Shown here piece after piece: positions 7,010-12,915 of a stretch of 20,588 bases of DNA; positions within the stretch are counted from its first letter, which is position 1, and the number at the start of each line of letters is the position of its first letter. The position numbers and the translations under genes were made by a program. Under the pieces are notes generated by a model. It did not search any database. It was not told the DNA's origin and saw only the letters and a list, made by a program, of their open reading frames with translations. The stretch covers positions 1 to 20,588 of the forward strand of contig URER01000045.1 of NCBI GenBank assembly GCA_900547005.1, given 5' to 3'. Origin of the DNA: an uncultured Prevotella sp. Lineage in GTDB: Bacteria > Bacteroidota > Bacteroidia > Bacteroidales > Bacteroidaceae.

Positions 7010-7564
7010 TTATTCAAAATAACGCTTGTGCAGTCCGATGAAGCCTGCGCAGTGGCGAGCCTCGTCCTTAGCCATCTCATGAACAGTGTCGTGAGTAGCG
7101 TCCATGCCGGCAGCCTTTGCGTTGCGAGCGATGCGGAACTTGTCTTCGCAAGCGCCGCGCTCTGCTGCGATACGTGCCTCGAGGTTGCTCTTGGTGTCCT
7201 TCAGCACATCACCGAGAAGCTCAGCGAACTTACTTGCGTGCTCAGCCTCCTCGAAAGCATAGCGCTTGAAAGCCTCTGCGATTTCCGGATAACCCTCACG
7301 GTCAGCCTGACGGCTCATTGCGAGATACATACCAACCTCACCACACTCGCCTGCAAAGTGAGCGTTGAGGTCCTTAATCATCTCTTCGTCAGCACCCTCT
7401 TCGCGAGCTGCGCCCAGCTTGTGAACTGTTGCGAACTCAGCAGCGTTGTCTACTGTCATCTCATTAAACTTGCTTGCCGGAGCCTTGCAGATTGGGCACT
7501 TCTCCGGAGCCTCTGTTCCCTCATGAATGTAACCGCAAACGGTACAGATAAATTTCTTCTTCAT
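7010..7564 (-). CDS. rbr: Reverse rubrerythrin (rubredoxin domain first), peroxidase type
   Basis: A 184-residue iron protein that reduces hydrogen peroxide to water in anaerobes. The domain order is reversed relative to classical rubrerythrin: a rubredoxin-like Fe(Cys)4 site comes first (Cys7, Cys10, Cys23, Cys26 in CTVC and CPIC), then the four-helix diiron domain with ECGEVGMYL, FEEAEHASKF, AERGACEDKF and DEARHCAGF supplying the Glu/His ligands. This order is that of the reverse rubrerythrins of Clostridium, which act as NAD(P)H-dependent peroxidases with partner reductases. The gene is 27 bp downstream of the perR-like gene on the same strand, so the two form an operon under the PerR-type palindrome at 8155-8171. 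The start ATG follows an AT-rich leader. Codons look biased as for an abundant protein. Confidence 0.92.
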   Translation of the reverse strand: MKKKFICTVCGYIHEGTEAPEKCPICKAPASKFNEMTVDNAAEFATVHKLGAAREEGADEEMIKDLNAHFAGECGEVGMYLAMSRQADREGYPEIAEAFKRYAFEEAEHASKFAELLGDVLKDTKSNLEARIAAERGACEDKFRIARNAKAAGMDATHDTVHEMAKDEARHCAGFIGLHKRYFE

Positions 7565-7591
7565 AATTGCTTTTGTTTTAATATTAATAAA

Positions 7592-8023
7592 TCAGTTATT
7601 ATTATTCAATTTCTTACTACATTCCGGACACAGCCCTTTATAGTACAGATGAGTTTCGTCAACAATCCATCCTGTGGACTGCTCGTCGCCACTCGGCATC
7701 GGTGCCGCCACTCCCATCATGTCCATTACCTTACCGCAGTTGCGGCAAAACAGATGAACGTGAGGCGAAGTATCATAGTCGTAGCATACCCGTCGCTCAT
7801 CTATTGTCAGCATCTGCGCCGCCTTGTGCTCTGCAAACATACGCAGTGTGTTGTAGACCGTGGTGCGACTCAGCGTCGGCATTTTCTTGCAAAGAGCCGT
7901 ATATACATCCTCCACAGTGGGGTGAGTGTGGTGCGTCATAAGATATTTCATTATCTCAAGACGCTGGACAGACGGCTTTATGCCATGTGCAGTCAGTCGG
8001 TCGTAAACTTCATTCCCTTTCAT
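7592..8023 (-). CDS. perR: Fur-family peroxide-responsive regulator, PerR-like
   Basis: A 143-residue Fur-superfamily repressor. The N-terminal winged helix (about 1-80) includes LSRTTVYNTLRMFAEH, the DNA-recognition segment. The C-terminal dimer domain has HVHLFC followed by CGK and a second pair CPEC, giving the two Cys-x-x-Cys structural zinc motifs typical of PerR and Fur proteins. PerR rather than Fur is preferred because the gene directly precedes a peroxide-reducing rubrerythrin (27-bp gap) and has a PerR-like palindrome upstream; sequence alone does not prove the sensing metal. The start is ATG 8021-8023, 27 bp from a -7 box TATTTTTG. The promoter region is copy B of the dispersed promoter repeat, so the operon probably has two start sites. 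Confidence 0.88.
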   Translation of the reverse strand: MKGNEVYDRLTAHGIKPSVQRLEIMKYLMTHHTHPTVEDVYTALCKKMPTLSRTTVYNTLRMFAEHKAAQMLTIDERRVCYDYDTSPHVHLFCRNCGKVMDMMGVAAPMPSGDEQSTGWIVDETHLYYKGLCPECSKKLNNNN

Positions 8024-8049
8024 ACGGTTCTTATTTTATTTCTGTATGG

Positions 8050-8123
8050 CAAAAATAATGCAAATCGAATGCAATAGAGCTTGCTCTTAATTGCTGAGAT
8101 GTAGCTTATTTTATGCAAAGATA
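8050..8123 (-). repeat. Dispersed promoter repeat, copy B (perR promoters)
   Basis: On the minus strand: a first -7 box TATCTTTG (8116-8123) with CTTG (8144-8147) 20 bp upstream, then GCATAAAATAAGCTACA, a palindrome AGAGC-TT-GCTCT (8076-8087), and a second -7 box TATTTTTG (8050-8057). The boxes are 66 bp apart and the palindrome centre lies 41.5 bp from the first box, exactly as in copy C. The palindrome falls where the -33 element of the second box would lie. Confidence 0.75.
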
Positions 8124-8154
8124 ATACTTTACTTTCAACTGTGCAAGTTTTAAG

Positions 8155-8171
8155 TTTGTAATTATTACAAA
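8155..8171. promoter_or_regulatory. PerR/Fur-type operator
   Basis: TTTGTAATTATTACAAA is a perfect 8-1-8 palindrome. Its core TTGTAATTATTACAA differs from the Bacillus PerR box TTATAATTATTATAA at two symmetric positions. It lies 8 bp upstream of the -33 tetramer of the first perR promoter (8144-8147), a place where a bound repressor could block RNA polymerase. Confidence 0.7.
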
Positions 8172-8240
8172 TTTATATTATTTTCACCAAATACCCGTTT
8201 GGGGCCCTGTATATGGGATATTTCAAGTGGCTTAATGTGA

Positions 8241-8780
8241 TTAAAAACTTATAGTTTTAACCACTTTTCCAGATAATTCATAAACCGTCAGACAGTCATT
8301 TTCATACACTGCGAATGTCGGCGGATTACCCTCTTTGGGGAAAGTTACCGAGCCGGTATTGCAAATCAGCCCCCGTTCCGTCCGTTCGATAAACCAAAGA
8401 TGTGTATGTCCGTATAGCATAATATCGAAGTTCCATACCGGCAGTTTCTCCTTATTATATATATGCCCGTGCGTGAGCAGCAGTTTCCGGCCGTTATCCA
8501 CCACCACAGCATAGTCGGAAAGGATGGGAAAGTCGAGCAACATCTGGTCAACTTCCGAATCGCAGTTGCCCCTCACTGCCACAATCTTGTCCGCCATGGC
8601 ATTCAGCCGTTCCGCGATAGCCTTCGGATTCAACCCTTCCGGCAGTCCGTTTCTCGGCCCGTAGTTCAGCACGTCACCGAGGATGAGCAGCATATCGCAC
8701 TTCTCTTTCCTGTAAAAATCCAAAGTTTGCTCCAAAGCCGGCAGCGAGCCGTGAATGTCAGATACTATCAGATATTTCAT
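8241..8780 (-). CDS. yfcE: YfcE-type metallophosphodiesterase
   Basis: A 179-residue calcineurin-like phosphoesterase of the YfcE/MJ0936 group, which hydrolyses phosphodiester bonds using two metal ions; the physiological substrate is unknown. All the motifs are visible: SDIHGS (Asp8, His10), LGDVLNYGPRN (Asp36), RGNCDS (Asn72), THGH (His104, His106) and GHTH (His125, His127). The length equals that of E. coli YfcE. It is cytoplasmic with no signal peptide. The start ATG at 8778-8780 is preceded by AAAAGGAATAAAAAC. It is separated from the perR promoter region by about 70 bp without a clear terminator, and from the tRNA-Ser gene upstream by an intrinsic terminator. Confidence 0.93.
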   Translation of the reverse strand: MKYLIVSDIHGSLPALEQTLDFYRKEKCDMLLILGDVLNYGPRNGLPEGLNPKAIAERLNAMADKIVAVRGNCDSEVDQMLLDFPILSDYAVVVDNGRKLLLTHGHIYNKEKLPVWNFDIMLYGHTHLWFIERTERGLICNTGSVTFPKEGNPPTFAVYENDCLTVYELSGKVVKTISF

Positions 8781-8831
8781 GTTTTTATTCCTTTTAATTT
8801 ATAATAATGACCGTAATCGGAAGCAACAAAC

Positions 8832-8858
8832 AAAAAAGCGGAACATTAACTGCTCCAC
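8832..8858 (-). terminator. Terminator of tRNA-Ser
   Basis: On the minus strand GTGGAGCA (8851-8858) pairs with TGTTCCGC (8838-8845, two G-T pairs) and is followed by six Ts (8832-8837). Confidence 0.7.
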
Positions 8859-8879
8859 TTCTCTTTTATCATTCATCAG

Positions 8880-8968
8880 CGGAAGATGAGGGATTCAAAC
8901 CCCCGATACCCGGAAAAGGGTATACCGGATTTCGAGTCCAGCGCATTCGGTCACTCTGCCAATCTTCC
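8880..8968 (-). tRNA. tRNA-Ser(CGA)
   Basis: An 89-nt class II tRNA. The acceptor arms GGAAGAT (8962-8968 side) and ATCTTCC (8881-8887) pair, with discriminator base G at 8880 as in serine tRNAs. The anticodon stem CTGGA/TCCGG encloses the loop CTCGAAA, giving anticodon CGA for the UCG codon. The long variable arm uses TACCC/GGGTA and the T arm ends in GGTTTGAATCC. CCA is not encoded. Confidence 0.95.
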
Positions 8969-9011
8969 TTTTGTCGTTCTAAACGATACGTTTTCCGTAT
9001 CTTTGTGGATG

Positions 9012-9019
9012 CAAAAGTA
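9012..9019 (-). promoter_or_regulatory. -7 box for tRNA-Ser
   Basis: TACTTTTG on the minus strand fits TAnnTTTG and lies about 45 bp upstream of the mature tRNA 5' end. No clear -33 tetramer. Between it and the tRNA is a hairpin GATACG/CGTATC (8985-8990, 8996-9001). Confidence 0.5.
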
Positions 9020-9173
9020 ATAATTATATTTGAGAAAACATCACCTTTCCACTATTTTTTTTACAACATCAAAGCCGTATTCAGCCTTTTCTCAATACTA
9101 TCAGTCAGAACCCCGCACTAAACAATAATATAATATAACATATTTGTGAGTGCCGGAAAGCGTTACCGAATAT

Positions 9174-9208
9174 AAAAAATGAGGTTGAGCGATTGCCCAA
9201 CCTCATTT
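9174..9208 (-). terminator. Terminator of rpsA
   Basis: AAATGAGGTTG (9177-9187) and CAACCTCATTT (9198-9208) form 11-bp perfect arms around a 10-nt loop. On the minus strand the stem runs into a row of Ts. It lies 30 bp past the rpsA stop. Confidence 0.88.
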
Positions 9209-9238
9209 CTTTAGTACTTATCTAAGTGGAGTAGGGGA

Positions 9239-11008
9239 TTACTCGCCCTTTTCCATTTTAGCTTTCAAGTTAGCAAGAACATCGATGTCGCCAAGAGATG
9301 TACCAGCTGCAATGTTGTTGATAACCGGAGCAGACTCTTTCTTAGCCTTCTTCTTAGCTGCCGGCTTCGGCTCTTCCTTAACGTCCTCGAATGTACGGCT
9401 GTGTGAAAGGATGATACGTTTTGTCTCCTTTACGAACTCGATTACCATGAATGGAAGTTCCTCGCCCTGCTTAGCCTGACTGCCATCTTCCTTTACAAGG
9501 TGCTTAGGAGTTGCGAAGCCTTCGCCACCCTCGTTGAGTGCGATAACCGCTCCCTTATCCATAGCCTCTGTAATCTTACCTGTGTGGATGCTTCCCGGAG
9601 TGTAGATAGTCTCGTAAGTATCCCACGGGTTATCCTCAAGCTGCTTGTGGCCGAGAGAAAGACGACGGTTCTCCTTGTCTATTTCGAGAACAACAACGTC
9701 GATTTCTGCACCCTGCTGTGTGAACTCTGACGGGTGCTTTACCTTCTTTGTCCATGACAGGTCGCTGATGTGGATGAGTCCGTCAACACCCTCTTCGAGC
9801 TCTACGAAGATACCGAAGTTAGTGAAGTTGCGAACCTTTGCAGTGTGCTTGCTGCCAACCGGGTACTTAACCTCGATTGTCTCCCACGGATCTTCCTTCA
9901 ACTGCTTGATGCCGAGAGACATCTTGCGGTCATCGCGGTCGAGAGTAAGGATAACTGCCTCAACCTCATCGCCAACGTGCATGAAGTCCTGAGCTGAGCG
10001 CAAGTGCTGGCTCCAAGACATCTCGCTTACGTGGATAAGGCCTTCTACACCCGGAGCAATTTCTACGAATGCGCCGTAGTCAGCCATAACGACAACCTTA
10101 CCCTTAACGTGGTCGCCCACCTTCAGGTCTGCATCGAGAGCATCCCATGGGTGCGGAGTGAGCTGCTTCAAGCCGAGAGCGATGCGCTTCTTCTCGTCGT
10201 CGAAGTCGAGAATAACGACATTGATTTTCTGGTCGAGAGCAACAACCTCGTGCGGATCGCTTACGCGGCCCCAAGAAAGGTCTGTGATGTGGATGAGTCC
10301 ATCAACGCCACCGAGGTCAACGAATACACCGTAAGAAGTGATGTTCTTAACAGTTCCTTCGAGAATCTGACCCTTTTCGAGTTTGCTGATGATTTCTTTC
10401 TTCTGTGCTTCCAACTCAGCCTCGATGAGAGCCTTGTGAGAAACAACTACGTTGCGGAACTCCTGGTTGATTTTAACAACCTTGAACTCCATTGTCTTGC
10501 CTACGAATACATCGTAGTCGCGTATAGGATGAACGTCAATCTGGCTTCCCGGAAGGAATGCTTCGATGCCGAATACATCAACAATCATACCACCCTTAGT
10601 GCGGCACTTGATGTAACCCTGTATAATCTCGTTGTTGTCGAGAGCTGCGTTAACGCGCTCCCAGCTCTTGCTGAGGCGAGCCTTCTTGTGAGAAAGAACC
10701 AACTGGCCCTTGCGGTCTTCCTGGTTTTCTACGTAAACCTCCACGGTATCGCCGATCTTCAGTTCCGGATTGTAACGGAATTCTGAAGCAGGGATGATAC
10801 CATCGCTCTTGTAACCGATATTGACAACAACTTCTTTCTTGTCAACAGAGATTACAGTTCCTTCAACAACCTGATGCTCTGATACTTTGTTGAGGGTTTC
10901 GTCATAGGCCTTTTCAAGGTCTGTTTTGCTGACGTTTGCATTACTTCCGTTCTCAAACTCTTCCCAATTGAAGTCTGCCAACGGCTGTACGTTCTTTAAA
11001 TCTGACAT
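9239..11008 (-). CDS. rpsA: 30S ribosomal protein S1
   Basis: Ribosomal protein S1, which helps mRNA bind the small subunit; this matters in Bacteroidota, where Shine-Dalgarno pairing is little used. The 589 residues contain six S1/OB repeats: about 45-107, 125-192, 212-282, 297-369, 384-455 and 470-538. The middle repeats are the clearest (SYGVFVDLGGVDGLIHITDL, GVEGLIHVSEMSW, GVDGLIHISDLSW); the sixth is weaker. A Lys/Ala-rich tail (about 548-560) precedes a short acidic-basic end. An N-terminal stretch of about 45 residues precedes the first repeat. The start follows a very A/T-rich leader. A promoter (TATCTTTG at 11086-11093) and a terminator (9174-9208) show it is a single-gene unit, downstream of rpoD. 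Codons look biased, as expected for a ribosomal protein. Confidence 0.97.
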   Translation of the reverse strand: MSDLKNVQPLADFNWEEFENGSNANVSKTDLEKAYDETLNKVSEHQVVEGTVISVDKKEVVVNIGYKSDGIIPASEFRYNPELKIGDTVEVYVENQEDRKGQLVLSHKKARLSKSWERVNAALDNNEIIQGYIKCRTKGGMIVDVFGIEAFLPGSQIDVHPIRDYDVFVGKTMEFKVVKINQEFRNVVVSHKALIEAELEAQKKEIISKLEKGQILEGTVKNITSYGVFVDLGGVDGLIHITDLSWGRVSDPHEVVALDQKINVVILDFDDEKKRIALGLKQLTPHPWDALDADLKVGDHVKGKVVVMADYGAFVEIAPGVEGLIHVSEMSWSQHLRSAQDFMHVGDEVEAVILTLDRDDRKMSLGIKQLKEDPWETIEVKYPVGSKHTAKVRNFTNFGIFVELEEGVDGLIHISDLSWTKKVKHPSEFTQQGAEIDVVVLEIDKENRRLSLGHKQLEDNPWDTYETIYTPGSIHTGKITEAMDKGAVIALNEGGEGFATPKHLVKEDGSQAKQGEELPFMVIEFVKETKRIILSHSRTFEDVKEEPKPAAKKKAKKESAPVINNIAAGTSLGDIDVLANLKAKMEKGE

Positions 11009-11060
11009 AATTAAAAATTAAATTTTGAAATTAATAAAGTTTGACTTTATGTTTATTGCA

Positions 11061-11116
11061 CGGCAAATATTGCCGAATGCGGGCGCAAAGATACGAATAA
11101 TATTCTGTAAATCAAT
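11061..11116 (-). promoter_or_regulatory. rpsA promoter and leader hairpin
   Basis: TATCTTTG (11086-11093, minus) with ATTG (11113-11116) 19 bp upstream fits the Bacteroidota promoter. Soon after the expected start comes a perfect hairpin CGGCAA-ATA-TTGCCG (11061-11075). The rest of the roughly 70-nt leader is AU-rich, a possible binding site for S1 itself. Confidence 0.6.
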
Positions 11117-11143
11117 AAGAAACGGCTCGAAAACCGTTTCTTA
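11116..11143 (-). terminator. Possible terminator of rpoD
   Basis: TAAGAAACGG (11116-11125) and CCGTTTCTTA (11134-11143) form 10-bp perfect arms, 30 bp past the rpoD stop. The tail lacks a long T-run, so it may only partly end transcription. Confidence 0.5.
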
Positions 11144-11174
11144 CATTATTGCGTTTATGTATTATTAACATTTC

Positions 11175-12047
11175 TTAGCCCAAATATTTCATAAGTATTT
11201 TGGCGTTGCCCGAATCGCGCAACTTCGCGATACTCTTTTCCCTGATTTGGCGGACGCGCTCACGGGTCAGTCCGAGCTGGTCTCCAATCTCCTCAAGTCC
11301 TTTCTCGTGGCAGCCTATTCCGAAGCATTCGCGTATGATGGTTATCTCTCGGTCCTTCAGCACCTTCTTCAGCACCGAGTTCAGTTCCTGAGCCATACTC
11401 TCATGATCCACCTGCTTGTCAGTACGGCTGTCGTCGCCACTTGGCATCACGTCAAGCATACAGTTGTCCTCGCCGTCTTGGAAAGGTGCGTCGATAGACA
11501 CATGATGACCGTCTGCCATGAGGCTCTGACCAATCTTCTCCTCGTCGATTTTGGTCGCGTCCGCAAGCTCGGAAACCGACGGATGGCGCTGGTGCTCCTG
11601 CTCGAATTTGCTTATCTCGTGAGTAATCTTATTGAGAGAACCCACCTGATTCAAAGGCAGACGCACGATACGGCTCTGCTCGGCGATAGCTTGCAGGATG
11701 CTTTGGCGAATCCACCACACGGCATAAGAAATGAACTTAAATCCGCGGGTCTCGTCAAATTTCTGCGCAGCCTTTATCAAACCGATGTTTCCTTCATCGA
11801 TAAGGTCGGTCAACGTAAGTCCCTGATGCTGATACTGCTTGGCTACAGATACAACAAAACGCAGATTGGCAGTTACCAATTTGTCCTTAGCCCGTTCTCC
11901 TTCTGGTCCGCCTTTCTTTATTTTCTGTGCAAGTTCAATTTCTTCATCGATAGAAATCAAAGGAGCGCGTCCAATCTCGACAAGGTATTTATCTAATGCT
12001 TCACTGGAACGGTTGGTTATGCTTTTCTGAATTTTAAGTTGTCTCAT
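11175..12047 (-). CDS. rpoD: Primary sigma factor RpoD/SigA, short Bacteroidota type
   Basis: The 290-residue housekeeping sigma factor that directs RNA polymerase to the TTTG/TAnnTTTG promoters seen across this window. It lacks region 1.1, as in Bacteroides sigma-ABfr. Region 1.2 is at about 16-48 (ALDKYLVEIGRAPLIS), region 2 at 52-125 with DLIDEGNIGLIKAAQKFDE and the -10-recognition/melting helix FKFISYAVWWIRQSILQA (103-120), region 3 at about 130-215, and region 4 at 225-285 with the helix-turn-helix LEEIGDQLGLTRERVRQIRE (251-270). All core motifs are intact. It is transcribed alone; upstream lies a -7 box (12118-12125) and, further up, the 23-bp tandem array. Downstream is rpsA with its own promoter. 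Confidence 0.96.
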   Translation of the reverse strand: MRQLKIQKSITNRSSEALDKYLVEIGRAPLISIDEEIELAQKIKKGGPEGERAKDKLVTANLRFVVSVAKQYQHQGLTLTDLIDEGNIGLIKAAQKFDETRGFKFISYAVWWIRQSILQAIAEQSRIVRLPLNQVGSLNKITHEISKFEQEHQRHPSVSELADATKIDEEKIGQSLMADGHHVSIDAPFQDGEDNCMLDVMPSGDDSRTDKQVDHESMAQELNSVLKKVLKDREITIIRECFGIGCHEKGLEEIGDQLGLTRERVRQIREKSIAKLRDSGNAKILMKYLG

Positions 12048-12117
12048 GTTTTATCCTAAAACGTTCTAAATATCTGAAATACAAGCTTTTATTCCCTTAT
12101 AGGGCAATAATCGCCTG

Positions 12118-12125
12118 CAAAATTA
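12118..12125 (-). promoter_or_regulatory. -7 box of rpoD
   Basis: TAATTTTG on the minus strand fits TAnnTTTG. The leader would be about 65 nt. No convincing -33 tetramer is seen at 19-21 bp. Confidence 0.5.
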
Positions 12126-12244
12126 CTAAAAAATAATGATATAATGTGTAAGAAAAGCGGATTTGTTCACGTTAAATAAATATAAAAAAGAGGTCGGCGA
12201 GGTTGCTCAGAAGGTTAGAGGATAGCGTTAGAAAGTCAATGGCG

Positions 12245-12377
12245 CAGTACTAAAGGCCGAATTACTTGAGTATTTTAGGCCGGATTACTCAAGTATTTTA
12301 GGCCGGATTACTCGAGTACTAAAGCCCCGATACTCGAGTACTTGGCCTGAATTACTTGAGTACTGAGCCATAGTACT
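12245..12377. repeat. 23-bp tandem repeat array with palindromic core
   Basis: Five units begin at 12255, 12278, 12301, 12324 and 12344, four of 23 bp and one of 20 bp, with partial units at both ends (GTACTAAA at 12247, CATAGTACT at 12369). A typical unit reads GGCCGGATTACTCGAGTACT plus AAA. Each has the core TACT-NN-AGTA, perfect TACTCGAGTA in two units and TACTTGAGTA or TACTCAAGTA in the others. The array fills the space between the Nudix stop and the rpoD upstream region. There are no unique spacers, so this is not a CRISPR array. Confidence 0.85.
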
Positions 12378-12381
12378 TATT

Positions 12382-12879
12382 CTACATAAAGAATTTGCGG
12401 TATTCATTCTCAAAGTTGGGAGTGAAAACGCCCTTACCTATGTTCTCTATTATCTCGTTTCTGCTCCAGAAGCGGCCGGTGTCAAGCTCTTGCGCGTTGG
12501 GGCGGATGTCGCCGTCGTATGTTGTCCGGAACACGTTTATCAGTTCTTTCTCCACTATGCTCTCGAAAACGTAGCGTCCCAAAGGCTCTGGTGCGAAGTT
12601 GGCTATACCGATTTCCTCTTCTACCTCACGTTTCAAAGCCTCTGTGATGCCCTCTCCGTAGCTCACGTGTCCGCCTGTTGCCGTGTCCCATTTGCCGGGT
12701 TGGATGTCCTTCCAGTCGGGGCGTTTCTGCAAGTACAGCTCGCCACGGCTGTTGAACACGTGCAGATGCACCACCGGATGCAATATCTTGCTGCCGCTAT
12801 GCGCCGTCTTGCGGTCTATGCAGCCCGTTACGTTGCCGTTTTCGTCGGTTACAGGCAGCAACTCTTTTGGATTATCCAT
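12382..12879 (-). CDS. Nudix hydrolase
   Basis: A 165-residue Nudix enzyme that cleaves a nucleoside-diphosphate-linked or similar pyrophosphate. The Nudix box is complete: Gly70, five residues, Glu76, seven residues, then REVEEEIGI (84-92), with Glu85, Glu88 and Glu89 as likely metal ligands. The N-terminal DENGNVTGCIDRKTAHSG and HPVVHLHVFNSRGELYLQKR resemble the YfcD/Idi-like branch, but the NxxCxHP active-site cysteine of isopentenyl-diphosphate isomerase is absent; the only cysteine is residue 20. The substrate is therefore unknown. It lies 36 bp downstream of ispE and is probably co-transcribed. The stop is at the edge of the 23-bp repeat array and I see no separate terminator, so the array may be transcribed. 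Confidence 0.92.
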   Translation of the reverse strand: MDNPKELLPVTDENGNVTGCIDRKTAHSGSKILHPVVHLHVFNSRGELYLQKRPDWKDIQPGKWDTATGGHVSYGEGITEALKREVEEEIGIANFAPEPLGRYVFESIVEKELINVFRTTYDGDIRPNAQELDTGRFWSRNEIIENIGKGVFTPNFENEYRKFFM

Positions 12880-12915
12880 CTGTAAAACTATTTTTGTTCT
12901 TTTCCGTGTTATTCC

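Noticed and set aside
6956..8077. 373-residue plus-strand frame
   Set aside because: It is the antisense of the rubrerythrin and perR-like genes, both clearly real. Long antisense frames arise from codon bias.
10004..10786. 260-residue plus-strand frame opposite rpsA
   Set aside because: Shadow of the S1 repeats on the other strand, with no promoter or family.
11247..11996. 249-residue plus-strand frame opposite rpoD
   Set aside because: Antisense shadow of the sigma factor gene.
12245..12377. CRISPR array
   Set aside because: The repeats are directly joined without unique spacers, and no cas gene is nearby.
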